Assembly (NCBI GenBank): GCA_934433485.1
Contig: CAKRZR010000016.1
Coordinates: 1 to 47,927 of the forward strand
Direction: 5' to 3'
From: an uncultured Eubacteriales bacterium
GTDB taxonomy: Bacteria; Bacillota; Clostridia; Oscillospirales; CAG-272
DNA: 47,927 nt
Within the stretch, counting starts at the first letter, position 1. Each line of letters opens with the position of its first letter. Of this stretch, positions 26,506 to 35,405 are shown piece by piece. The notes beneath the pieces were generated by a model. It was not told the DNA's origin. It worked only from the letters and a program-made list of their open reading frames with translations, and did no database searches. The translations under genes and the position numbers were made by a program.

Positions 26506-28058
26506 GAACTCCTTTCCCGCAGACGCAGTCCGCATTTGAGCCCAAAGGTGAAGTCCCCTCTGTCGTGTACCGTCACCTTGTCGAGAAATTCCCGCACCGG
26601 TTCCGCATCGAATTCCGCGGACACTTTGCGGTACTGGCAGTAGCGGTAGAGCCTTTCCAGTGCATCGAGGCTATACGTGCCTGTGCCCATGATCTCGAGC
26701 AAACGCGCCTGCTCCGTTGTCCATTCCTCTATCATCCTTTCTGTATGCGCTTTTTTTTCCCGATAGGTGTCGCTGTCCAGATACCCTTTGTCGTATAACG
26801 CCCCAAGCCTGCGCAGCTCCTCGCTATATTCTTCCAATAGCTGCTTGATTTTCTCGACGCGACGTTGATTGGCTCTGTGCCCGTTCTTGTACAGGGAATC
26901 GAGCAGCGGCTTCAAAACCGGCTCATGATACCGGATCAGCTTGTTCATCATGGTGGTAAACGCGGCTTCCAGACAGGCTTCATCGATGGCGAGCAATCCG
27001 CACCGCTCCCTGTCATACAGATGCGTCATGCAAGAATACACCGGATATTTTCCGGCCTTCGTGGCATGGGTGCGCCGTTTGCATTTAGCTCCGCATTCTC
27101 CGCAGAACACAATCCCCGAAAACGGGTACCGATTCCTGTATTTGCCTGTTTCCTGCACGTTTTTGCATACATGGCCGTTGTGCTTCATCAAAGCCTGCGC
27201 CTTGGCGAAATCCTCACGGCTGATGATGGGTTCGTGATGGTCCCTGACGTGATACTGTGTGACATCCCCCTTGTTGATATGGCGGTTGAACTGCTCATCC
27301 GAGTACGTTTTCTGAAAGAGAACATCGCCGACGTACTTTTCGTTGCGCAGCATACTGTTTATGACGCTGTCGTTCCATCGGGAGCTGCGTCTCGGCGCAA
27401 AGCCTTTTTCCGTGAGCAGCTTGCCGATTTGATACGTGCCGCAGCCGGAGATATACTGCGCGAACACAAACCGGACGACCTCCGCCTCCTCGGGAACGAT
27501 CACCATCTTCCCGTCTGCGTTTTTGTACCCGTAGGGAGGGCAGGCGATTATGTAGGTCCCTTGCTCGAACCGCTTCTGAACGCTCCATTTTTCGTTCTTC
27601 GAGATGGAGGAGGATTCGCTCTGCGCCAGACTTGACAGAATGGTCAGGAGCAGCTCGCCGGTCATGCTCCGCGTGTTGATATTTTCCTTTTCAAAGTAAA
27701 TGGCAATCCCAAGCTCTGTCAGTTCTCTGACGATCTCCAGCGTATCCACGGTGTTGCGTGCCAGACGGCTGATGGACTTCACCATTACATGGTCAATTTT
27801 GCCGCGCCGACAGTCCTCCAGCATACACATAAGCCCCTCTCGGATGTCCTTTTTCGTCCCCGTGATCCCCTCATCATAGTACAGCCCCGCGAAGTGCCAG
27901 TCGGGATTTGCGCGGATGTAGCTTTCGTAGTATGTCTTTTGCGCCTCCAGACTGGTTCGCTGCTCATCGCTGCTTGTAGATACCCGCGCGTAGGCGGCGA
28001 CCCGCAGCTTTTGACGTTCCGGACGTGGGGGAACATCCATTTTTACAACCTTTTTCAT
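26502..28058 (-). CDS. Large serine recombinase (B)
   Basis: First gene of the recombinase operon, 518 residues, with AAAGGAGG seven bases before the ATG. The catalytic domain has nucleophile Ser27 in YARVSTSS, and SRLARN and GITGTKKD motifs. A recombinase domain, a zinc ribbon (CGECGAKC and a later CMTH...C) and a coiled coil (about 390-440) follow. It is clearly paralogous to recombinase A but diverged. Two full-length enzymes plus a short partner suggest that the active integrase may be a hetero-complex; which one integrates and which excises is unknown. Confidence 0.92.
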   Translation of the reverse strand: MKKVVKMDVPPRPERQKLRVAAYARVSTSSDEQRTSLEAQKTYYESYIRANPDWHFAGLYYDEGITGTKKDIREGLMCMLEDCRRGKIDHVMVKSISRLARNTVDTLEIVRELTELGIAIYFEKENINTRSMTGELLLTILSSLAQSESSSISKNEKWSVQKRFEQGTYIIACPPYGYKNADGKMVIVPEEAEVVRFVFAQYISGCGTYQIGKLLTEKGFAPRRSSRWNDSVINSMLRNEKYVGDVLFQKTYSDEQFNRHINKGDVTQYHVRDHHEPIISREDFAKAQALMKHNGHVCKNVQETGKYRNRYPFSGIVFCGECGAKCKRRTHATKAGKYPVYSCMTHLYDRERCGLLAIDEACLEAAFTTMMNKLIRYHEPVLKPLLDSLYKNGHRANQRRVEKIKQLLEEYSEELRRLGALYDKGYLDSDTYREKKAHTERMIEEWTTEQARLLEIMGTGTYSLDALERLYRYCQYRKVSAEFDAEPVREFLDKVTVHDRGDFTFGLKCGLRLRERSS

Positions 28059-28084
28059 GGTAAGACCTCCTTTGTGCTACTATA

Positions 28085-28113
28085 TATATCCCTCTGAATG
28101 CGCAAAATAGCAA
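28085..28113 (-). promoter_or_regulatory. Possible promoter of the recombinase operon
   Basis: On the minus strand TTGCTA (28108-28113) and GATATA (28085-28090), 17 bases apart, lie about 25 bases before the recombinase B start. The -10 is imperfect; a run of TA repeats allows other registers. Confidence 0.35.
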
Positions 28114-28117
28114 GTCT

Positions 28118-28300
28118 TTATACGCGAATCTCCGCGTGTACCGGGGAGAAAATATCGCATACGATCCGGAGAATTTTGTGTAGTTCGCCCGCTGTGATCC
28201 GACCGTCACAGTACAGCTTTTTCAGAAATTTCTCGATGGTGATATAGTCGTATTCATTCAGCCACTGTGCACGCGTGAGCGTATTTGTCATCTCCTGCAT
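28118..28300 (-). CDS. Small conserved phage/MGE protein (SHOCT-like)
   Basis: A 60-residue protein. The ATG at 28300 is chosen by AAGGAG eight bases upstream. The pattern NEYDYITIEKFLKKLYCDGRITAGELHKI resembles the SHOCT-like small proteins often encoded beside serine recombinases on Firmicute mobile elements; the function of that group is unknown. It lies between the late-operon terminator and the recombinases and may be transcribed with them. Confidence 0.55.
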   Translation of the reverse strand: MQEMTNTLTRAQWLNEYDYITIEKFLKKLYCDGRITAGELHKILRIVCDIFSPVHAEIRV

Positions 28301-28377
28301 AACACGATCTCCTTGTTTGGTATATGTAATTAAGGTAGGAAAAGGGAAGGGAACCGAGGTGCGAGAGGGAAAAGAAA

Positions 28378-28409
28378 ACGCCCTCCGCGGCATTTTCATC
28401 GGAAGGCGT
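28378..28409 (-). terminator. Terminator of the phage late operon
   Basis: ACGCC/GGCGT and TCCG/CGGA form a stem with one mismatch and a 12-base loop. On the minus strand it is followed by TTTCTTTT, about 35 bases after the amidase stop. It separates the late operon from the recombinase module. Confidence 0.7.
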
Positions 28410-28444
28410 GAGATATAGCATAATATCGGCAAGAAATCAACACA

Positions 28445-29188
28445 TCAATCGTGAAAAAACGCCGTTTCTTGCCGATAGCGGCAATGGGATTTCGCGTCAT
28501 GATACCTCTTCAGCATCACGCAAACCTGCTCCCGTGTCACCGGACTGTGCAGCATCAGATCCCCCCGCTCGTCTCCCCTGAGAATCCCGTTCCGCAACGC
28601 CCAGTTCACGGCATCCTTTGCCCAGTCCGCGGCAGTGTTGTCCAGCGGCGTATCGGCAAGCAGCTTCGTGACCTTGTCAGCCAGATCCCCCAGTCGGCTG
28701 TAAAGCCAGTCCCCCGGACAGGACTTGTTCGCAAACCATCTGTGGACGGTCAGCACCATCTCGTCCGGCTTCGGCGTGTAGTCGAGCGTTTTCTCCTTGT
28801 CCCCAAACCAGAATAACTTCGTTTTGCCGTTCCGTCTGCATATGTCCGCGCACAGATAGATGAGCGACCGATACACGGCATCGTGCATCGCATACGGCTC
28901 GGTGGCGTCAGAGGCACACTCGATCGTGACCGCGCGCTGATCGTTCGCTTCATTGGAGGAACACCACGAACGGTTGCATTCCTCCACGAACATCCCGATC
29001 TGCCCATCCGTACCAATGCCGTAGTTGGAGCTGGCCTGACGGGATGCCTTGGAGAATAACTCCCCCAAGGCTCCTACGTCGCATTGTAAAACCGCGCAGT
29101 GCGGCGTGATGCGGTCAATGGCGTGTGTCCGCTTCCCGGAATGGTTCGGGCTCATCTTTGCGTAGCGTACCAGCGGACTGTTGCTCAT
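28445..29188 (-). CDS. Phage N-acetylmuramoyl-L-alanine amidase with SLH-like C-terminal domain
   Basis: Endolysin that cuts the amide bond between muramic acid and the stem peptide at lysis. 247 residues: an Amidase_2/PGRP-type domain (about 15-165; ITPHCAV with the zinc His, NRSWCSSN, TVHRWFANKSCPGDWL), then a C-terminal segment (about 190-233; WAKDAVNWALRNGILRG ... SPVTREQVCVMLKRY) with the signature of one S-layer homology repeat, here presumably the wall-binding domain. There is no signal peptide, so release depends on the holin, whose stop overlaps this start. Confidence 0.9.
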   Translation of the reverse strand: MSNSPLVRYAKMSPNHSGKRTHAIDRITPHCAVLQCDVGALGELFSKASRQASSNYGIGTDGQIGMFVEECNRSWCSSNEANDQRAVTIECASDATEPYAMHDAVYRSLIYLCADICRRNGKTKLFWFGDKEKTLDYTPKPDEMVLTVHRWFANKSCPGDWLYSRLGDLADKVTKLLADTPLDNTAADWAKDAVNWALRNGILRGDERGDLMLHSPVTREQVCVMLKRYHDAKSHCRYRQETAFFHD

Positions 29189-29601
29189 TCGTTATCCCCC
29201 TTTTCGCCGCGGCCGTGCAGCTGCTCCAGCACATCCTTCAGCTTCTGCGGCACGGGCAGTCCGAGGTGTACCGCGTTCTCAATCAGCGACACACCCTCAT
29301 TCGAGATGTAGAAAAAGAGGATCGCCGTCCGCATGACGGAACCGCTGCCGATCACGTACAGGTCGAGGATATGTCCGATTCCGACCAGCGCAAAAATGAG
29401 CACCTTCCGGCAGATGCCCTTGAAGCCGATCGCGGACGACAGCTTTTTGTCCGAAACGGCACATAGCACACCCGTGATGTAGTCGATCACCACAAAGGCA
29501 AGCAGCGTGTAGAGCAGTCCGTCACAGCCGCCGAGAAACCACCCGACAAACCCTCCAACCGCGGCAAACGCAAGCTGGATCGTGTTCCAAATCAATTTCA
29601 T
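29185..29601 (-). CDS. Phage holin (toxin secretion/phage lysis holin family)
   Basis: A 138-residue membrane protein forming lysis lesions in the cytoplasmic membrane. Two to three hydrophobic segments span residues 5-90. The family stretch VVIDYITGVLCAVSDKKLSSAIGFKGICRKV is typical of the TcdE/Cph1 holin family. It overlaps the neighbouring genes by four bases on each side, forming a tight lysis cassette. Confidence 0.9.
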   Translation of the reverse strand: MKLIWNTIQLAFAAVGGFVGWFLGGCDGLLYTLLAFVVIDYITGVLCAVSDKKLSSAIGFKGICRKVLIFALVGIGHILDLYVIGSGSVMRTAILFFYISNEGVSLIENAVHLGLPVPQKLKDVLEQLHGRGEKGDNE

Positions 29602-29972
29602 GCTTCTTCCTCCTCCTCAAATTCGATCTTGATAAACTCTCCCAGGAGACAAAGATCCGTGTAGGATATGCGCACATCTTCCTCCGCGGGAATCTCCACA
29701 GGCTGCACACCGTTCATGTCCACGTCCATGTTCAGCATCTCCCGCATTTCCCGCTCAAATTCCGCGGCGCTATCCGGCTTCGGGATCACCTTGCCGTCTT
29801 TGCGGTCACAGTATTTCTCGATGAGTTTTTCGCGCGTCTCGTCATAGGCTTTCAGTTCACGGTCGAACCGGTCCAGCAATAACGACACGCGATACAGCGT
29901 CTTTGCGTGCAGATCCTGCCCGGCGATCTTGCGAATGGACGGCAGCGCGTCCACAAGGGTTTTCATTTTCAT
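29598..29972 (-). CDS. DUF1617-like phage protein
   Basis: A 124-residue, highly charged, soluble protein between the tail fibre and holin genes. The ATG at 29972 follows AAAGGA; the longer open frame to 30491 is only the shadow of the fibre gene. The heptad-rich N-terminal half (RFDRELKAYDETREKLIEKYCDRKDGK) and acidic tail resemble DUF1617 proteins of Firmicute phages, found at this same position. Function unknown; possibly a tail or lysis-timing factor. Confidence 0.65.
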   Translation of the reverse strand: MKMKTLVDALPSIRKIAGQDLHAKTLYRVSLLLDRFDRELKAYDETREKLIEKYCDRKDGKVIPKPDSAAEFEREMREMLNMDVDMNGVQPVEIPAEEDVRISYTDLCLLGEFIKIEFEEEEEA

Positions 29973-29992
29973 GCTGATATATCCTTTCCTGT

Positions 29993-32350
29993 TTATCCGA
30001 TAAGCCCGTAGGCTTTCAGTGCGGTGATGAGCGTCGCCACAGTCGCGGAGGATGCCACCGTCTGCCGCGTGACCGGTGTTGTGCCGAAAAAACCAAGCTT
30101 CGATGAGGTGTTGTATCCGATCCGCGTACTGCCGTAGCCGAGGTAGCAGGCGTACCAGTAGTAGCTTGATGAGCCGAGGTTCCAGTGCGTATATGATGTG
30201 CAGTGCGACGGCACCAGAGCATAACCGGACGTCGCCTCCACGTAATAGGTGGTGTTCGAGCTGCTGTAGTACAGCTTCGTAGGATTGCCGCCCGACCCGC
30301 CGCCGGTGAGCTCCGTTCCGTTCAGGTACAGCTTTTTCGTGTATATCGCCGTTACCGGGTATGTGGACGTGCCAATGTTGAAATAGGTCGAGGTGGCGGT
30401 GGACGTTGTCGCGCTCGGCGTAAGGCAGGCGTTTTCCAGCTTCCAATAGTAGCTCGCAGAGGACCCCGCTCCGATATAGGTGGCGCCCCACGGATACGTG
30501 GACGATCCCAATTTCGCGCCACCGGCACTCACAGGCGCGAATGACTTGTCGGTGATGTATAGCTTTATCATGCCCGCGGTACTGGTGCCTATGATGATCT
30601 GGTTTTGCGCCATGATGTATGTGTACGTAGCCGCCGCGTTGGCTGTCGTACCGCCGACATACAGATATAGCCCCGATGTGGTCAATAGCTTGCTGTCGCT
30701 GTAGGTTCCCGTTCCGTATATCGCGTCCGCGTGAACGGATATGGCCTCGATCCTGTCCGCGGATATTTTCCCGGTCGTGATCCGCCCACCGTCAATGGAG
30801 GTCGTGCCGCTCGCGCCAAGGTCAGACGCCTTCAAAAACGTCGTGAACCCGGTGAAGTCGATCTTGTCCGCCTTGATCTTGATGCTGCTGCTGTTGGCAT
30901 TGGAGACAAGCTGCAGGAGCGCGTATACGTTTGTCCCGATCGTGCTGTTGCTGTACGACGAGGATAGCGTGATCGCCGCCTCTACATTGGACACCGACTG
31001 TTCAACGGCAGCGAGCGCAGACGTTTTCGCGTATCCGGCAAGGTCGTTCCCGGTGACATACGTGCCGGAACAGGCAGAAATGATCTTTGCCTTACCGGCA
31101 GCACTGTCGATGTACTGCGCAACAGACGTGTTCAGCGTGGTGGTCGTGACATAGCTGCCCATGTCGGACTTCTTCTGATACGTCCCCGACAGATTGTTGA
31201 CGATTTTCGCCGTACCTGCCGCGGTGTCAATATACGCCCCGATCTCCGCAGACAACTCCGTCTTCTGCACATAATTCCCGAGCGCGTCCTCTTTGACGAA
31301 TGTCCCGGTCAGATTCCCAACAATCTTCGCCGTCCCCGCCGCTGTGTCGATGTACGCCCCAACCTCCGCCGACAGCTCCGTCTTCTCCACATATCCGGTC
31401 AGATCGTCCGAGGTGACATACGTCCCGGACAGGGATGCGACAATGGAAGCCTTGCCCTCGTCGCTGTTGATGTACGTGTCCACGGAGGCGGAAACGTCGC
31501 TTTTCTTCGCGTAGTCAGAGAGCGCATCCTTCGTGTCCCGCGCCGTTTTCAGCGCATTGTCCGCTTTGTTTTTTGCCCCCTGCAAGGTGTCGAGGATGCC
31601 CGGTATATAGTCCCCCACCTCGATGCGCACCGTGTAGCGGTAGAACGGGTCGTACCTGATGCCGACAATGCGCTTTTCCACCTGCACCCCCATCGGCGTG
31701 TAGGTGATGTTCACCTCATCCCCGGCCTGCAGGTCCGCCATCTTGAAGAGCGAGATCTCGTAACTCTGCGTGTTCTCCCGGCTGTCCTCGGTCACGGCAA
31801 GGTCGGTCACGTTCTCGCCATCCATCAACGATTTGCGAACGCTGCTCCCGCGGTGTTTGCGCAGGTTGATTTTGTACCCGTCGTACTCGATCTCACACCC
31901 GCACGCGTCGATAAACCGCATGAGGGCATAGCGTCTGCTGAGTGGACTCTGATCCGTGAACGCACACGTCACCCGCCCCGTGGCTTCGTTCACGCCCACA
32001 GAAAACGGCGTTCCGGCAAGCAGCTGCGCCATACCCGCCGCAGGCGTTCCCTCGAAAACAAACGTCACGAGGTTGTACTTCTCATCGTTGAGCGTGTATG
32101 TGATGTGCTCGCAGTGCGCCGTCGTCACCGGAAAGCCGCCGGTGATCCTCTTCGACACACGAACAATGCTGTAATACTGTCCGTCCAGCTTTGCCACCAT
32201 TCCAATCGCAAGTGGCTGTGAACGGGAAGCGAGGACGGAAAAGGAAAGCGTTCTTTCGCCGGACAGTTTGTCGCATATATCGGCAGACAGGACGCGTGGA
32301 AATGTGCATTGACGTGTGCCGCCGACGGTGTTGTAGATTTCTATTGCCAT
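29993..32350 (-). CDS. Phage tail tip/fibre protein with tandem repeats
   Basis: A 785-residue structural protein. The N-terminal part (about 1-265) resembles the baseplate hub/Tal-type domain of siphophage tail proteins (RTLSFSVLASRSQPLAIGMVAKLDG, YTLNDEKYNL). A short coiled region follows (GAKNKADNALKTARDTKDAL), then four perfect-length 40-residue repeats (DNA 31034-31513), a region with ITTGKISADRIEA typical of phage minor structural proteins, and a Ser/Thr/Tyr-rich C-terminal receptor-binding part. It is probably the host-recognition protein. The stop is 20 bases from the next gene. Confidence 0.8.
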   Translation of the reverse strand: MAIEIYNTVGGTRQCTFPRVLSADICDKLSGERTLSFSVLASRSQPLAIGMVAKLDGQYYSIVRVSKRITGGFPVTTAHCEHITYTLNDEKYNLVTFVFEGTPAAGMAQLLAGTPFSVGVNEATGRVTCAFTDQSPLSRRYALMRFIDACGCEIEYDGYKINLRKHRGSSVRKSLMDGENVTDLAVTEDSRENTQSYEISLFKMADLQAGDEVNITYTPMGVQVEKRIVGIRYDPFYRYTVRIEVGDYIPGILDTLQGAKNKADNALKTARDTKDALSDYAKKSDVSASVDTYINSDEGKASIVASLSGTYVTSDDLTGYVEKTELSAEVGAYIDTAAGTAKIVGNLTGTFVKEDALGNYVQKTELSAEIGAYIDTAAGTAKIVNNLSGTYQKKSDMGSYVTTTTLNTSVAQYIDSAAGKAKIISACSGTYVTGNDLAGYAKTSALAAVEQSVSNVEAAITLSSSYSNSTIGTNVYALLQLVSNANSSSIKIKADKIDFTGFTTFLKASDLGASGTTSIDGGRITTGKISADRIEAISVHADAIYGTGTYSDSKLLTTSGLYLYVGGTTANAAATYTYIMAQNQIIIGTSTAGMIKLYITDKSFAPVSAGGAKLGSSTYPWGATYIGAGSSASYYWKLENACLTPSATTSTATSTYFNIGTSTYPVTAIYTKKLYLNGTELTGGGSGGNPTKLYYSSSNTTYYVEATSGYALVPSHCTSYTHWNLGSSSYYWYACYLGYGSTRIGYNTSSKLGFFGTTPVTRQTVASSATVATLITALKAYGLIG
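31034..31513 (-). repeat. Four tandem 120-base repeats in the tail fibre gene
   Basis: Four consecutive 40-codon units, each beginning Y(A/V)xK and containing YI(D/N)(S/T)xxGxAxIVxxLxGT. The two middle units are the most alike at protein level (TELSAE(V/I)GAYIDTAAGTAKIV in both). Units begin, on the minus strand, at 31513, 31393, 31273 and 31153. Confidence 0.85.
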
Positions 32351-32359
32351 TGATACCTC

Positions 32360-34948
32360 CTAGGTAGTTCCGAGATTCCGCACAAAGACAGCGTTCTGCG
32401 ACCACTGGATCTCCGCGAGAACCCGCGCCAGCGTGTTTCCGTCCAGGGTCAGCGGAATCGTGACGTTGAACGCCGACGCGCCGACCGCTCGTCCCAGATC
32501 CGCGGCACCGGATAACGCCGTGTGCATGTCGATATGCGCCGGGATCGCCGTCTGCAGATCTGTTGCCATCCCGCGCATCACAGCCGTGACATCCCCTGCG
32601 AGGTTTTCCGCGGACTGCACCGCGTCACGGCCGTTTTTGTCGATCGAGTCCGCAAGCCCTTCCACAAGCATCTCACCGATCCAGCCCATCTCTTTGGAGG
32701 GGGAGTGAATGCCAAAGAAATCACAGATCCCGTCCCAGATGGACGAAATCCAGTCGCTGACCTGATCCCACAGCCACGAGGCAAGGGACTGAATACCGTC
32801 CCACAAGCCGCGTACAAGATTTTCACCGACCTCGACAATGCGCGGAATGGACTGCATGAGCGCACCCACAATGCCATCGATGATCTGCGGTACAGCTGCG
32901 ACAATTTCTTCGATGATGTATGGCAGGTTTTCAATCAGCGAGATGAACAGAGTCACACCTGCATCCACAAGCTGTGGAATGCTTTCGAGAAGTGCGTCTG
33001 TGATGGCGGTAATAATCTCAGGTAACGCTTCGACAATGGTCTCGATGATCTCCGGTAAATCCTCCACCAGGGCAATAAGCAAGTCCACACCTGCCTGCAC
33101 GATCAGCGGCAAACCATCCAGCAGAGCCGTGACAATCCCGTCGATGATCTGCGGCAGGACTTTCACAATGGCTTTGATGATGTCCGGCAAGGCTTCTACG
33201 AGGGAAATCAGAAGTTTGATGCCCGTTTCGATGATCTGTGGAATGCCTGAGATGAGAAAGTCTACAATGCCGTTGATGATCTCCGGTAATGCTTCAATCA
33301 GCTGCGGAAGTGCGTCCAGCAACCCCTGTGCCAAACCGAGGATCAGCTGCAGCGCCGCGTCAAGCAACAGAGGAAGATTGTCCACTAACCCTTGCACAAT
33401 GGTCGTTACTGCTTCGACTGCTGCGGGGATCAGCTCCGGCAGCGCATCCGCAAGCCCCTGCACCAAGGAAACGATCATCTGCACAGCGGCGTCAATGAGC
33501 AGTGGCAGATTGTCAATGATGGTCTGCGCAATGGTCATGACCGCCTGTACCGCAGCGGGAATCAGCTGTGGCAGCAGCTCCAGAATGGTGGTAAGCAGCT
33601 GAGAGAACAGCTCTGTCACCGTCTCCAGCAGCGTGGGCAGCAGTTCCGCGACGGCGTCCAATAACGCTGATGTAGCAGTTGGCAACGCTTTCACGATATT
33701 CTCAATAACCGGCGTGATGTTGTCGATCACGTTCTTCAGCGCGTCTGCCATGTTGCCGCACAGCTGCTCCATATCCGCGTCCGCGTTGCCAAAGCCGACA
33801 AGCAGATTCTGTCCCGCTGCCTGCAGAGCGTTGATAGAGCCGGAGATGGTGTGTTCCGCTTCCGCAGCGGTAGTACCGGCAATTCCCATGCTCTCCTGGA
33901 TCACATGGATAGCGTCCACGATGTCGGCATAGGAGGATATATCGTACTCAATACCGGAGAGCGCCTGTGCATCGGCAAGCAGCCGTGCCATTTCCTCTTT
34001 CGTACCGCCATAGCCGAGCTTCAGATTGTCGAGCATCGTGTAGTTCTGCTTGGCGAATCCCTGATACGCCGACTGGATCATGGACATGTCTGTACCCATC
34101 TTGTTGGCGTTGTCGGACATATCCGTAATCGCCATGTCTGCGTACCTGACTGCCTTTTCGGTATCGCCACCCAGAGACTGGATCAGGCTGGCGGAGAACG
34201 AGGTGACCGTCTCCATGTACTCGTTTGCGGAAAGACCAGCCGTTTTGTAGGCATCCGCGGCATAGGACTGTAACTCCTTGGAGTTGTCCTGGAAAAGCGT
34301 ATCCACACCACCGACAAGCTGCTCGTAATCTGCGTATGCCGCTACGACTTCTTTACCGAGCTTGAAGGCGGCAGTTCCGGCAGCGGCAAAAACGGTACCC
34401 ATCGCCGCACCAATGCCCTTGAGAATGCCACCCAGCTTTTCAAACTTGCCGCCGGAATCCTCCGCTTTCTCCCCGGCATCCTCCAACTCATCGCCCATCT
34501 TGTCGGCACTTTTCGCGGCGTCGTCCATCTCATCCGCCATCTTGGACGTGGATTCTTCTGCCTCTCCATAGCCGTTATTGGCTTCAGAGAGCGCGTCATT
34601 GTTGGCTTTGAGCGCACGCTCCATGTCGTTGAGCGCGGCGTTCGCGTTGTTGAGCTGGATCTGCCAGCTCTGCGTGCGGCGGTCGTTCTCCCCGAAGGAC
34701 TCCGAAGCGTTCTGCAAAGCCGCGCGGAGGGTGTCGATCTTCTGCTTCTGCGCCTCGATCTCCTTGTTTAGCACCTGATTCCGCGCGGTCAGAGCCTCGA
34801 CGGACTGGTCGTTCTTGTCAAATTCGGAGGACACCAGCTTCATCTCCGAGCCGAGCACCTTGAACGACTGGTTGATCTCCGCGAGGGATTTTTTGAACTC
34901 CTTCTCGCCCTCCAGACCGATTTTCAAGCCGAAATCCGTATCAGCCAT
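32360..34948 (-). CDS. Phage tail tape measure protein
   Basis: 862-residue protein that sets tail length and is ejected with DNA. The N-terminal coiled coil (about 10-140; heptads such as LNKEIEAQKQKIDTLRAAL) is followed by a Gly/Ala-rich hydrophobic segment (GIGAAMGTVFAAAGTAAFKLG) and the TMP core (VGGVDTLFQDNSKELQSYA...). A long run of amphipathic repeats (about 400-740) follows, each of the type LLxALPxIIxAxVxxLPQIIDGI, then a Trp-rich C-terminal end. The short length predicts a tail of roughly 110-130 nm at about 1.5 angstrom per residue. Confidence 0.92.
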   Translation of the reverse strand: MADTDFGLKIGLEGEKEFKKSLAEINQSFKVLGSEMKLVSSEFDKNDQSVEALTARNQVLNKEIEAQKQKIDTLRAALQNASESFGENDRRTQSWQIQLNNANAALNDMERALKANNDALSEANNGYGEAEESTSKMADEMDDAAKSADKMGDELEDAGEKAEDSGGKFEKLGGILKGIGAAMGTVFAAAGTAAFKLGKEVVAAYADYEQLVGGVDTLFQDNSKELQSYAADAYKTAGLSANEYMETVTSFSASLIQSLGGDTEKAVRYADMAITDMSDNANKMGTDMSMIQSAYQGFAKQNYTMLDNLKLGYGGTKEEMARLLADAQALSGIEYDISSYADIVDAIHVIQESMGIAGTTAAEAEHTISGSINALQAAGQNLLVGFGNADADMEQLCGNMADALKNVIDNITPVIENIVKALPTATSALLDAVAELLPTLLETVTELFSQLLTTILELLPQLIPAAVQAVMTIAQTIIDNLPLLIDAAVQMIVSLVQGLADALPELIPAAVEAVTTIVQGLVDNLPLLLDAALQLILGLAQGLLDALPQLIEALPEIINGIVDFLISGIPQIIETGIKLLISLVEALPDIIKAIVKVLPQIIDGIVTALLDGLPLIVQAGVDLLIALVEDLPEIIETIVEALPEIITAITDALLESIPQLVDAGVTLFISLIENLPYIIEEIVAAVPQIIDGIVGALMQSIPRIVEVGENLVRGLWDGIQSLASWLWDQVSDWISSIWDGICDFFGIHSPSKEMGWIGEMLVEGLADSIDKNGRDAVQSAENLAGDVTAVMRGMATDLQTAIPAHIDMHTALSGAADLGRAVGASAFNVTIPLTLDGNTLARVLAEIQWSQNAVFVRNLGTT

Positions 34949-34969
34949 GGCGGTATCCTCCTTTCCGGA

Positions 34970-35398
34970 TTATACAGACGAGTATTTACTCGTCGAGATG
35001 CTGCACATCGCCGCTGTGGCCTTGAAAAAGTACACCTTGCCGTAACGCAATCCATCGAAGGTGTGGATAAGCGTACAACCGGATTCCGCGTTGGCATAAT
35101 ATGTTCCTGGCAAAACGGCGACAAGGCTGCCCTTGGGAATCATTACCGCGACGGACGCCCCATTCGCAACGCTCTTGCTCCCGGTCGGCGCAACCACCGT
35201 GATGGCTGTTCCCACCGCGTTGGAGATCGTGACCGTGGACTGCTCCGCTGTGCCGGATCCCGTCTGCACATCGTCTAATAGCTCCACCATGTCCGGCAAA
35301 AGCGCACTGCCCGGAACGCCGACGCCCTTGGAAACCAGCCAGCTTCTAAGGGCACTTTTCGCGTTCACCAGACGTGTGATTTCACTTTCTATACTCAT
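34970..35398 (-). CDS. Small phage tail-associated protein
   Basis: A 142-residue protein just upstream of the tape measure gene, starting at the ATG at 35398 behind GAGGTGG. Its first 25 residues (MSIESEITRLVNAKSALRSW) are clearly related to the start of the next protein upstream, and a Gly/Thr/Val-rich beta region follows. The shared N-terminal helix may dock both proteins to the same tail component. The function is unknown; a tail fibre or decoration role is inferred. Confidence 0.65.
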   Translation of the reverse strand: MSIESEITRLVNAKSALRSWLVSKGVGVPGSALLPDMVELLDDVQTGSGTAEQSTVTISNAVGTAITVVAPTGSKSVANGASVAVMIPKGSLVAVLPGTYYANAESGCTLIHTFDGLRYGKVYFFKATAAMCSISTSKYSSV

Positions 35399-35405
35399 GT
35401 CCACC

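Noticed and set aside
29973..30491. Long N-terminal extension of the DUF1617-like gene
   Set aside because: It is the antisense-frame shadow of the fibre gene; the ATG at 29972 has a ribosome site.
33289..33498. Plus-strand open frames within the tape measure gene
   Set aside because: Low-complexity Ser/Ala/Pro/Arg composition, no ribosome sites, and antisense to a strongly coding gene.
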